9,739 nt of DNA from Candidatus Babelota bacterium (GCA_030917105.1 JAUPVI010000025.1:1-9739); one strand, 5' to 3'; shown: positions 1 to 7,236, counted from the stretch's first letter. Translations and numbers: made by a program. The notes: a model not told the origin generated them from the sequence alone.

Positions 1-2
1 GC

Positions 3-77
<75 letters not shown>

Positions 78-99
78 ATTAAAAACTGAGAAGGCGGGT

Positions 100-128
100 A
101 GTGTAAAGGAATATAAAGAGGGGCGCAA
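100..128 (-). promoter_or_regulatory. Possible promoter for tRNA-Thr
   Basis: On the minus strand, TTGCGC (complement of 123-128) is followed after exactly 17 bases by TACACT (complement of 100-105), about 23 bases before the tRNA 5' end. The -10 box matches the sigma-70 consensus at four of six positions and the -35 box at only three, so this is a spacing-supported guess. Read-through from the membrane-protein gene upstream is an alternative source of the transcript. Confidence 0.35.
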
Positions 129-143
129 GCAGAACGTGCTACG

Positions 144-893
144 CTAGCGCAAGAACATCTGATTCGCACTATTAGACTGAACTATTCGTACATAAAATGA
201 ATGCACCATCGCGATAAAAAAAAGATACAAAACGAGCGAAGTCGTATACTTTGTTGCATACGGCGCAAAATAATATTCCTCAAGCGGGGTTAGCTCCCAT
301 AAAAGCCGATGTATATGAAAAAAGATTCCATGCAACGCGCCCACACACAACAAATACGGCGCATACATAAGATTCAATACCACTGCATTATAAATCGAAC
401 GCCAGAAATTTCGCAGGCTCAGTGATGCATCACAAAAAAAGAAGGTCGCCAGCCAGAAAACCGGTATTGCATAGATTTGTGGAATCACAAAAAAAAGAAT
501 CGCAAAAAATGGCAAGCGACTGGTGTAGCGCATGAAATAGCCAAGAGTTTTTGCTTCAATCGATGACCGCACACTCAAGATCATGACAAATGCGGTAAGA
601 ATTAGGGAAAACAAATAGAGTCGCGGCTCAAAACCAATGCTGTAATACAATGGGGTACTATATTCCCAGAGTCGGCAGAACAACCCGCTCCCATCAATAT
701 ATAGATCAATGTACGCTGTCCACACAAACAGCCACCAAGAAAAATCACGCAACAGAATACCAGAGCTCCGCAAGACCGTATTCAGCGAGGCAAAAACGAG
801 CACACTGAGCTCTTTGGGCTCAAAAAGCTCCAACGAGGTGTACCATTTATGTAAAAGCTGCTTTAAAAAGCTTTGATGTGTACGATGAGGCAT
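144..893 (-). CDS. Polytopic inner-membrane protein of unknown function
   Basis: This encodes 249 residues, with ATG at 893-891 and a TAG stop at 146-144. A strong Shine-Dalgarno AGGAG (complement of 901-905) sits 7 bases before the ATG, which supports this start. I recognise no family. Hydrophobic segments suggest about five or six membrane spans, near residues 51-67, 91-108, 128-153 (long enough for two short spans), 170-195 and 217-236. The first 30 residues are basic and polar (MPHRTHQSF), with no cleavable signal peptide, so the N terminus is probably cytoplasmic. The protein is rich in Phe, Tyr and Trp. No charged residues inside the spans suggest a transporter mechanism. It lies 85 bp downstream of the lipoprotein gene on the same strand, so the two may be co-transcribed. 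The strong ribosome-binding site makes a real gene likely; the function is unknown. Confidence 0.82.
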   Translation of the reverse strand: MPHRTHQSFLKQLLHKWYTSLELFEPKELSVLVFASLNTVLRSSGILLRDFSWWLFVWTAYIDLYIDGSGLFCRLWEYSTPLYYSIGFEPRLYLFSLILTAFVMILSVRSSIEAKTLGYFMRYTSRLPFFAILFFVIPQIYAIPVFWLATFFFCDASLSLRNFWRSIYNAVVLNLMYAPYLLCVGALHGIFFHIHRLLWELTPLEEYYFAPYATKYTTSLVLYLFFIAMVHSFYVRIVQSNSANQMFLR

Positions 894-940
894 ACGAATT
901 CTCCTAGCATTAAACGCGAATATTGAGCGGCCCCTAGTAC

Positions 941-971
941 ATCATAAAAGAGTGGCTAAAGGCAAATGCAA
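941..971 (-). promoter_or_regulatory. Weak possible promoter upstream of the membrane-protein gene
   Basis: On the minus strand, TATGAT (complement of 941-946, five of six matches to the -10 consensus) is preceded by TTGCAT (complement of 966-971) at a spacing of 19, longer than ideal. It lies in the 85-bp gap between the lipoprotein stop and the membrane-protein start. It could give the downstream gene independent expression. Confidence 0.25.
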
Positions 972-978
972 GCCATAA

Positions 979-3354
979 TTACTCACCAGTGCAGCTTTGC
1001 TGCCTGCCTCGCAAGCCTATGCCGACAAGTGCCAACCCAGCTCCACCAGCTAGAACCGCACCGACAACCTGTGCCACCGCTTTTTTTTGCGAAATCGTAA
1101 GCGAATCAGTACTACTAACGGTCGACAAAAAGCTTCTAAAAGCCGCCCATCTCCTCAAATTAACAATTCTTTTCACCAGCGCCCCAGAAATCGTAAGAAG
1201 CGTTGCCCCAGCAGCTAAATAAAGTGTTCCATTGAACGATGTCTTTTCCATTGTTGCCGGCTGATTACTGTGAGAAACATGCCGATCGTCTACAGTCAGA
1301 GCTGCGTCATCGACAGCCGTAGGGCTTCCTGAGACAGAAGATTGATCAGGACGCGAATGGACCGAGCCTTGATCATCATGTACTGGCTTAATAAAGTCAG
1401 GGATCACTTGCTTGCTGTCTGCATGCACCGGAACCACAACCGATTCCTCAATCGTAACGCGATTTACAACAACTTCCTCTGGCTTCTGAACTACTATTTT
1501 AGCCGGCTCAGTGAGCAGTTCAGCGGCGAGAATATCAAAACGTTTTTGCTGCACCACCGGCTCACTCACAATGTTTACCGCCGGTAGCGGCGGTAATTCT
1601 TTAACACCAAGCGCACGCAAGATTTTTGCCGGGGAAAATTTTTTAGAGATACGAGTTTTTTTCCTTATCGATGATCGTTTTTTATGAGAACCACTGACAC
1701 CTGGCAAGCCCTTCGCCTCTACCACAACAGCAACAGCAGGTGCTAACTCTGCCATTGGCAAAGATTGTTCTATTTCATTAACAACAACACGCAAGCATTT
1801 GGCAGAAGGCCGCTTTTCTCGCGTACTGGGCCTTTTACTTCTATGTGGCCGTACTACCTCAAGATCGCCAGTATTTGCCACATCTGGCAACACTGCTGTA
1901 CCCACCGATTCTATAGACGCTATAGAAATTGCCGGAGCATCACACAAAGTCAGCATATCACGAGCTCTCTTGTTGAACATCAACACCCGATATACTGCAG
2001 AAAGAATCTTTCGTTGCTCGACAGTGCATTCACCTCTTGATGGAAGTGCTAGGCACGCTATTTTTAAAAATTTTGGAGAAAACACGTTGGCCACTGGGGC
2101 AGCAAAAACCAGCCGAGAACACTGCGGCACAATCGGCACAGATACCGCTACAGGCACTACCAACGAGGCGCTGTCACAAAAACTATTAAATACGGCCAAG
2201 CGCTCAGGAGCATACTCCGTCGAATGCAGCAACGCAGGCCGCACCGCAATCCAATCAACCCCACACTGCAGCTGTTGCCGCAGCCGATCTACTTCTCGCA
2301 CATACCCGGCATCATCCGCATACAGAGGTTTGTCATCTGTACTCTCTAACCACGAGCGTTGAACAAGCAATTCAGATCGCGGCCTACGGGTCGGCGCTAA
2401 CACAACAGCCTCTGATTCTATGGGTGACGGCACATCATCAAGTGATGGGAATGGAACCGGAGTACAATCGCACACGCTCTCCACTGCCTCCTCAATAGAT
2501 AGTGGAAAAGTCACAAACGACAAGTCACTTAGCAAAGCCCGCTCTCGCGCAGGTGACTCGCCGCTCACAGGCATTGCTTTTCCAAACGCCGCCACAACAA
2601 GTTCTTTGAATTTAGTGTCTATCACATCAACAAGAAGACACCCAGGGCCAGGTTCTTCGGGCCCCGATGAGTTAAATGAACCGTCGGCATTAACATTAAC
2701 ACGACTTCCTATTGACCACTGTCCCGGCTCCAAAAAAAGCTGTCTAACTATTTCGAAATCTCCACACGGTGCAAGATGTTCAAGCATCGTTTTCAAGTTT
2801 TCTTTGCGCTTATACAAGTCAAAACTTCCAAAGTCACTGCCACTAAATGACAAAGCAAACGGCATACTCGCCACAAGCAACTGGCGACGTTGCTCTGGCA
2901 ACGTTTCAGAAATTTCTATAACCTTAGTAAAAACTTCAACAGGAAGGCCTGCCTCCCTATCACAGCACAACAACCATGCAAACTTAGTTGGCACCGTCAG
3001 CAAGACTTTTTCGTCACGGCTTAATACCTGGCATCTTGACTGCAACGTCTCAAGAATTGACTCATCCGTATACGTCCCAGAACACAACTTATCAAAGAAA
3101 AGCCGAAATTTCCTATCACCAAACAAATTTACAAGAGCCTGATCCTCCTCTAAATACTCCGCCGCAATACGTTTGTCTTCTTTTTTTTTGGTCAAACGAT
3201 CTTTCTTCGCCATTTTTTTTTGCCACTGCACGTACTCTTTTTGCTGCGAACTACCGACGCTCGCCTTTTTTGTGCACCGACTTGGTGTGTTAGACGCCAG
3301 CACTGGACAACCTGCCACCAGAAAACTCATTAGAAATAATACTAACTTTTTCAT
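979..3354 (-). CDS. Large predicted lipoprotein with C-terminal membrane segments, function unknown
   Basis: This encodes 791 residues. The start is placed at ATG 3354-3352, not at an in-frame ATG 16 codons upstream, because it follows a purine-rich AAGGGGGG and begins a clear export signal, MKKLVLFLMSFLVAGC. Residues 13-16 (VAGC) form a lipobox with Cys16 as the lipidated residue; signal peptidase I cleavage after VLA is the alternative. After this come a Lys-rich charged stretch (about 35-70), a mixed globular-looking part (about 70-300), a long Val/Pro/Ser-rich and probably disordered middle, and a basic cluster at 558-572 (KKRSSIRKKTRISKK). Two hydrophobic segments follow at 711-727 and 760-781, then the tail RGRQQSCTGE. 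No known domain is recognised. Two A9 runs fall at codons 45-48 and 56-58 and an A8 run near codon 757. It is divergent from the symporter gene and upstream of the membrane-protein gene. It is probably an envelope or surface protein; the coding call is strong because the frame is open for over 2.3 kb. Confidence 0.86.
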   Translation of the reverse strand: MKKLVLFLMSFLVAGCPVLASNTPSRCTKKASVGSSQQKEYVQWQKKMAKKDRLTKKKEDKRIAAEYLEEDQALVNLFGDRKFRLFFDKLCSGTYTDESILETLQSRCQVLSRDEKVLLTVPTKFAWLLCCDREAGLPVEVFTKVIEISETLPEQRRQLLVASMPFALSFSGSDFGSFDLYKRKENLKTMLEHLAPCGDFEIVRQLFLEPGQWSIGSRVNVNADGSFNSSGPEEPGPGCLLVDVIDTKFKELVVAAFGKAMPVSGESPARERALLSDLSFVTFPLSIEEAVESVCDCTPVPFPSLDDVPSPIESEAVVLAPTRRPRSELLVQRSWLESTDDKPLYADDAGYVREVDRLRQQLQCGVDWIAVRPALLHSTEYAPERLAVFNSFCDSASLVVPVAVSVPIVPQCSRLVFAAPVANVFSPKFLKIACLALPSRGECTVEQRKILSAVYRVLMFNKRARDMLTLCDAPAISIASIESVGTAVLPDVANTGDLEVVRPHRSKRPSTREKRPSAKCLRVVVNEIEQSLPMAELAPAVAVVVEAKGLPGVSGSHKKRSSIRKKTRISKKFSPAKILRALGVKELPPLPAVNIVSEPVVQQKRFDILAAELLTEPAKIVVQKPEEVVVNRVTIEESVVVPVHADSKQVIPDFIKPVHDDQGSVHSRPDQSSVSGSPTAVDDAALTVDDRHVSHSNQPATMEKTSFNGTLYLAAGATLLTISGALVKRIVNLRRWAAFRSFLSTVSSTDSLTISQKKAVAQVVGAVLAGGAGLALVGIGLRGRQQSCTGE

Positions 3355-3357
3355 TAT

Positions 3358-3365
3358 CCCCCCTT
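3358..3365 (-). promoter_or_regulatory. Ribosome-binding site that fixes the lipoprotein start
   Basis: The minus strand reads AAGGGGGG immediately 5' of ATA-ATG. No comparable purine-rich site precedes the upstream in-frame ATG at 3402-3400, and starting there would put 16 residues, some of them polar, ahead of the signal peptide. This favours the internal start at 3354. Confidence 0.7.
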
Positions 3366-3441
3366 GTATAGTCAGATGAGCCCAGCATCCACCGACCCGC
3401 ATAACCCTACACTATTCAGCAAAAAACGCTACCACCAAGCA

Positions 3442-3470
3442 TTGACAAGAATCCAGGCATCAGTTACAAC
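3442..3470 (+). promoter_or_regulatory. Sigma-70-type promoter for the symporter gene
   Basis: A perfect -35 box TTGACA (3442-3447) is followed after 17 bases by TACAAC (3465-3470), which matches the -10 consensus at four of six positions. Initiation would fall near 3477, giving a leader of about 27 bases that contains the AAAGG ribosome-binding site at 3493-3497. No equally good promoter for the divergent lipoprotein gene is visible in the same 149-bp gap. Confidence 0.6.
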
Positions 3471-3503
3471 TGTCGGCCTCGCTTCTTACTCTAAAGGCTT
3501 TTT

Positions 3504-4865
3504 ATGATCGCATTTCTTATCGCATTTGCCCTCTACATTCTTGTCCTCGTTGGCATTGGCGTTTATGGCTACCACCAGACCAAAAAATCCGACAGCTTTG
3601 GTGCCGAAAATCGCACAATGAATTACTGGATTACCGCCCTTTCCGCCTTGGCAGCTGACATGGGAGTGTACCTCTTTTTTGGCCTACCTGGCGCAGTGTA
3701 CCTCTCAAACACTGAAACGTGGACAGTTTTTGGCCTGGTTGGCGGTATGTGGGCAACCTGGCACTTCATCGCTCCAAAACTCCGTACTGCAACCGAGGAA
3801 CATGGCAGCAGCACCCTCACACACTTTCTCTGTTCCGTGGCCGGCGACCGCAACGGCTATCTCACTGTTATAAGCTCAGCCCTACTCACTTTTTTCTTCA
3901 TTTTTTACATCGCTGCTGCCTTCAGCGGTATCGGCAGCATTATAACCTACGCTTTTGGCACGCCGTACTGGGTTGGCGTTGTTGGATGCGCACTGCTGGT
4001 TACTTTTTACATATCTATCGGCGGCTACATGACGGTTGCACTTGCCGATGCATTCCAAGGAGTATTTCTCCTTTCGATGGTCATCATTGTCCCCTTGATT
4101 ACGGCCTGGCGCTTAGCAAAAACCGGCGATTTTGTGGGCACTGTCGATTGCGCAGCCTTACTGCCTACCACCAGCGCTATCGGCGCAGGACTTATTGCCG
4201 CGGTAAATTGGGGGCTTGGCTATGTCGGCATGCCACACATTTTAACAAAGTTTATGGGGATTGATTCAGTCAAAAATATGAAAAAGGCTCAGCGTCTGGG
4301 CCTGACATTTCAAGCACTTGCACTCAGCTCATCAGCGGCCATTGGCCTTCTTGCGCGCTGGTATTTCACTACCCCACCAGCTTCGGCAGAAAAGCTCTTT
4401 CTTCACCTTGTGATGGAGCAATGCGCCCCGTTACTTGCTGGTTTTATTCTCTGCGCCGTCACTGCAGCCGCTATTTCTTCGCTCGACGCACAGCTCATTG
4501 TCTGTGCCTCGGTCATCGCCCGCGATCTTTGCAAAGCAAAAACAGCAGTGCAAGAAAAATTCATAACCCGGCTCAGCACGCTGCTCATTGCCGGCATCGG
4601 TGCAACCATTGCTCTCACCAACACGAGCACCATGTATTCAATGGTTCGCTATGCCTGGTCAGGGCTGGGAAGCACCTTTGGCCCACTTGTTATTATGAGC
4701 CTTTATGCGCCACAACGTCTCACGGTGCGTAGTGCGCTGGTTGGCATTCTGGTTGGCGGCTTCACTGCTGCTTTATGGCCATATTATGGTCCATTCATTC
4801 AAACCGCACCGCTCATTCCCGGCTTCTGCACTGGCTTACTCGCCATGTACCTGCTTCCAGGTTAA
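3504..4865 (+). CDS. putP: PutP-like sodium:solute (probably proline) symporter
   Basis: This 453-residue inner-membrane protein belongs to the sodium:solute symporter (SSS) family and has the usual chain of about 12-13 hydrophobic helices. It should couple inward Na+ flow to uptake of a small solute. Several stretches resemble E. coli PutP: ADMGVYLFFGLPGAVYLS (51-68, Asp52 corresponding to the Na+-site Asp55), GGYMTVALADAFQG (173-186), GLGYVGMPHILTKFMG (237-252) and AAAISSLDAQLIVCAS (321-336). The AWSGLGSTFGPLV stretch (384-396) resembles the PutP AWAGFGAAFGPVV stretch. Ser325-Ser326 stand where PutP has the Na+ ligands Ser340-Thr341, a conservative change. It is about 50 residues shorter than E. 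coli PutP, mainly at the C terminus. AAAGG lies 6 bases before the ATG. The substrate is inferred from similarity; a related amino acid or osmolyte remains possible. It converges on, and overlaps by 4 bp, the next gene. Confidence 0.9.
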   Translation: MIAFLIAFALYILVLVGIGVYGYHQTKKSDSFGAENRTMNYWITALSALAADMGVYLFFGLPGAVYLSNTETWTVFGLVGGMWATWHFIAPKLRTATEEHGSSTLTHFLCSVAGDRNGYLTVISSALLTFFFIFYIAAAFSGIGSIITYAFGTPYWVGVVGCALLVTFYISIGGYMTVALADAFQGVFLLSMVIIVPLITAWRLAKTGDFVGTVDCAALLPTTSAIGAGLIAAVNWGLGYVGMPHILTKFMGIDSVKNMKKAQRLGLTFQALALSSSAAIGLLARWYFTTPPASAEKLFLHLVMEQCAPLLAGFILCAVTAAAISSLDAQLIVCASVIARDLCKAKTAVQEKFITRLSTLLIAGIGATIALTNTSTMYSMVRYAWSGLGSTFGPLVIMSLYAPQRLTVRSALVGILVGGFTAALWPYYGPFIQTAPLIPGFCTGLLAMYLLPG

Positions 4866-6925
4866 TCCTTGTTCTCCTTGCGACGCTTATACCATTGATA
4901 CGCGCCAAAAGCCCCTGCAACACCAAGTCCTACTCCTAAGCCAATCTGAGTTTTTTGAAGCTCACTCATCCCATGTTTTTTTGCCTGCGCGAGCGGTGCC
5001 ATTAAGCCCCAAAAACTGTTTGCTTTTTCTGCAAAACCCTTGAGTGGATTGGTTGTTCCAACGGCAAGTTTTTTAACCTGCGCATCGGTCGCAATTGTTG
5101 CCCCGGTAATCGTCGTCGCATCAAATGTTAGTGAGAGCTGGGTAACAACGCCAGCTGACGGGGCAAACCAAAACTGTGGCCCCAAAGACCATAAATCAGT
5201 ACGGTAATACGGAGCAATACTACCAACAAAGGATGAAGGAAAAATCATTACGCCATCATATGAAATAGAAGGGTTTACCGTGGTAAACTGCACTTGCAGC
5301 ATACCGCCTAAATTTCCCGGGTTACTCCATTGTTTTTGCACACCTGCTGTTTGAGCACCATCCTGCAACACCGCACTCATCTTAGTACCGTTGTTGCCAT
5401 ACATAGCATTTTCCCAAAAACTTACCAAAGATAAAGGGTTCTCCTGTATTTGCGCCTGCGTTATAGTGTTTATTTGGTCTAATGGGCGCATACGAAAAGC
5501 AACTTGACCCGCAAAAAACTCCTCTGTTGCTGCCGCCACCCCAAACTGCGTCACATACTCACTCTTCATTTTTAAATAGAGCTCTTTCTTGCGTGCAAGA
5601 GCAGCAGGCGACGCACTACCCACCAGCCCTAGATAGGCAGCCAGAGACACCGATGGTTCGCTGGGGGCACAAATGATAGTAAGCCCCGGGCAGCAATACA
5701 ACTGGTGGCTTATAGAAGCTGTTGCCCCTTCCAACCCATCCTTAAAAAAAGGAAGCCCTTGAATCAAAATTTGTGATGAATCGTCAGTTAAGTTCGCTGT
5801 CCATCCAGACGGCGGCAAAGCTAAAAATTTGCCAGGGCCATTACCCGCCAATGCCACAAGAAGAGCAGGACCGCCACTTACTTCGTTTGGCACTTTAAGG
5901 TAATAATCGTAAAGCTGCATATTCAGCATAACTGGTACAAAGCACTGAAACGGCTGACTGACCCGTTCCGCACCAATCGCTATCTGATTATCGGAAAGTG
6001 TATTCAGATAATACTGGCTAACCGTACTCATTTTGCCTGCAGGGGTCGTAAAAGGGAATGGGTTCATGACCTGGTACACCATGCTTTTTGGAACATTGTA
6101 GCTCACATACCCCCCTCTCTGAGTGCCAATTTCCACCTGCACTGTTGAAGAAAAAGAAGGCGAGTCTGCCGACACGCTGACAGAAGGAAGCGTGTTCTTA
6201 CCCCAGATAGCTGGTGGCCCTGGCTCCGGCACAAGGTTTTTATACCCGTTCGTTGCAATTTCCATTATAGAACCTGACATAGTACCTGCGGGGGTAAAAA
6301 ACAAGGAAGGGTTGGTCAAAACATCAACATCTAAATCGGACAACGTATATAACTGCGGTACATTGCTTTCTCCTTCGGCCGTTGGCCCAAATGTCGTCGT
6401 CCCATACGCGACAGTATTCGCAGTGATCCCGGTGAGCAAACCCTGCAAGTAGCGTGCGCTACCACTTCCGTTCGAAAAACTTGCATACACCCCCGCTGGC
6501 CATTGCCGAACTCCATTACTATCGACAGAGATTCCACTCACATCTTTCCACGCTCCGTTTTCATACGCAATACCCAAGTAGGCAATGACAGCAAGCGGCT
6601 CTCCATTAGCATCGAGCTGAAAGGGTGTCCCGTCCGAATTAGATAGGATCACCGTAGCCGCGTAATAATAGGGCGCAGCAAAAACAACATCCGGCGTTTT
6701 TCCCAATAAAAATGAAGTACGGTGGAGAGAAAAAATAGAAAGCTCCCCTACCGTAATGGTTTTAGTCGAAGAAGCCGCCACAGCTCCAGAGCCAGATGAA
6801 TCTGATAAGAGTAGTTGTTGCACTACTACCGAAATGGTTTTTTCCACAAAGTCAGCGTGGAGCGACGCAAAGGTACTACCAACAAACAGTACGCACGCAA
6901 TTATGAGGCCTCGTAGGTGCAACAT
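4862..6925 (-). CDS. Exported protein with C-terminal membrane anchor, function unknown
   Basis: This encodes 687 residues, with ATG at 6925-6923 preceded by AGAAAGG about 10 bases upstream. The N terminus (MLHLRGLIIACVLFVGSTFASLHA) is a classical Sec signal peptide with a likely cut after residue 24. The long body is rich in Ser, Thr, Gly, Tyr and Asn and poor in charge, as in beta-rich extracellular proteins. It has few cysteines, including a vicinal pair (YCCPG) near residue 411. A more helical, charged stretch lies around residues 435-490. The C terminus has a Gly-rich hydrophobic segment (661-679, IGLGVGLGVAGAFGAYQWY) and then the basic tail KRRKENKD, which implies anchoring with a cytoplasmic tail. 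I recognise no domain. An S-layer-like, adhesin-like or host-interaction role is possible but not shown. Its stop shares TTAA with the symporter stop on the other strand. A palindromic repeat lies just upstream of its start. Confidence 0.87.
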   Translation of the reverse strand: MLHLRGLIIACVLFVGSTFASLHADFVEKTISVVVQQLLLSDSSGSGAVAASSTKTITVGELSIFSLHRTSFLLGKTPDVVFAAPYYYAATVILSNSDGTPFQLDANGEPLAVIAYLGIAYENGAWKDVSGISVDSNGVRQWPAGVYASFSNGSGSARYLQGLLTGITANTVAYGTTTFGPTAEGESNVPQLYTLSDLDVDVLTNPSLFFTPAGTMSGSIMEIATNGYKNLVPEPGPPAIWGKNTLPSVSVSADSPSFSSTVQVEIGTQRGGYVSYNVPKSMVYQVMNPFPFTTPAGKMSTVSQYYLNTLSDNQIAIGAERVSQPFQCFVPVMLNMQLYDYYLKVPNEVSGGPALLVALAGNGPGKFLALPPSGWTANLTDDSSQILIQGLPFFKDGLEGATASISHQLYCCPGLTIICAPSEPSVSLAAYLGLVGSASPAALARKKELYLKMKSEYVTQFGVAAATEEFFAGQVAFRMRPLDQINTITQAQIQENPLSLVSFWENAMYGNNGTKMSAVLQDGAQTAGVQKQWSNPGNLGGMLQVQFTTVNPSISYDGVMIFPSSFVGSIAPYYRTDLWSLGPQFWFAPSAGVVTQLSLTFDATTITGATIATDAQVKKLAVGTTNPLKGFAEKANSFWGLMAPLAQAKKHGMSELQKTQIGLGVGLGVAGAFGAYQWYKRRKENKD

Positions 6926-6951
6926 AATTCAATAACCTTTCTCGCTTATAT

Positions 6952-6980
6952 ATAATGCAGTAGGCAGCGTTAGTTGTCAT
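6952..6980 (-). promoter_or_regulatory. Possible promoter of the exported-protein gene, using a repeat arm as -35
   Basis: On the minus strand, ATGACA (complement of 6975-6980) matches the -35 consensus at five of six positions. It lies 17 bases before CATTAT (complement of 6952-6957, four of six). The -35 box falls inside the left arm of the palindromic repeat. An overlapping TATATA (complement of 6946-6951) is an alternative -10 box, but with a poor -35 partner. Confidence 0.4.
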
Positions 6981-7010
6981 TGCGAGCGAAGCGCGGCAAT
7001 GACAACTAAC
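6969..7010. repeat. REP-like palindromic element, perfect 15-bp arms
   Basis: The left arm GTTAGTTGTCATTGC (6969-6983) and right arm GCAATGACAACTAAC (6996-7010) are exact reverse complements around a 12-base centre, GAGCGAAGCGCG. The centre itself can form a small GCG/CGC stem (6986-6988 with 6992-6994). The core TCATTGCGAGCGAAGC resembles palindromic intergenic repeats I recall from several unrelated bacterial genomes; I could not check this. There is no T tract on either side, so an intrinsic terminator is unlikely. It sits directly upstream of the leftward gene's promoter. Confidence 0.8.
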
Positions 7011-7033
7011 TCGTCCATCAAATTGAATTGCGT

Positions 7034-7045
7034 TGACTATAGTCA
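7034..7045. promoter_or_regulatory. Perfect 12-bp palindrome, possible operator
   Basis: TGACTATAGTCA is its own reverse complement. It lies in the divergent region, 24 bp from the large inverted repeat, where a dimeric regulator could bind. No regulator is encoded nearby, and a palindrome of this length could occur by chance. Confidence 0.3.
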
Positions 7046-7117
7046 CGGCGATTACTCTGCTTAATTGCTCCGCCTAACGAAACGCCGTCCGCCACCCCCA
7101 AACTAATGGGATTTGCT

Positions 7118-7135
7118 TAGATACTTTAGTATCTA
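7118..7135. promoter_or_regulatory. Inverted repeat upstream of topA
   Basis: TAGATAC (7118-7124) and GTATCTA (7129-7135) are exact reverse complements separated by TTTA. The stem is AT-rich with no following T run, so it looks more like a protein site or chance dyad than a terminator. It lies 46 bases upstream of the possible topA -35 box. Confidence 0.3.
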
Positions 7136-7180
7136 TATACCGGAAGCATCTAATTTTTTGCTATAAAAATCAGTACAAAG

Positions 7181-7208
7181 TTGACAAACCTGCAAGAGAT
7201 GGTAAAAA
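7181..7208 (+). promoter_or_regulatory. Possible topA promoter
   Basis: A perfect TTGACA (7181-7186) is followed at spacing 16 by TAAAAA (7203-7208), four of six matches to the -10 consensus. Initiation would fall near 7215, about 34 bases before the topA ATG. TATAAA at 7162-7167 is another -10-like box but lacks a matching -35. Confidence 0.4.
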
Positions 7209-7236
7209 AATACCTAACCTGTTTTATTATTTTACC

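Noticed and set aside
142..149. CGCTAGCG palindrome over the stop codon of the membrane-protein gene, as a terminator
   Set aside because: The palindrome has no loop and no following T tract, so it is probably chance.
1799..2362. Plus-strand open frame of 187 codons opposite the lipoprotein gene
   Set aside because: It is antisense to a 791-codon gene with a signal peptide and ribosome-binding site, has no recognisable protein features, and reflects low stop density on the opposite strand.
2420..3142. Plus-strand open frame of 240 codons opposite the lipoprotein gene
   Set aside because: The Ser/Thr/Arg-rich, low-complexity translation mirrors the codons of the opposite gene. There is no good ribosome-binding site and no known family.
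3355..3402. Longer N terminus for the lipoprotein (ATG at 3402-3400)
   Set aside because: It would place 16 extra residues before an otherwise ideal lipoprotein signal peptide, and the strong purine-rich site precedes the internal ATG.
3719..4264. 181-codon frame overlapping the symporter gene
   Set aside because: It is out of frame with a clearly recognised transporter, and its Arg/Cys/His-rich translation is typical of a shadow frame.
6969..7010. Large inverted repeat as an intrinsic terminator
   Set aside because: It lies between divergent gene starts and has no T run on either side.
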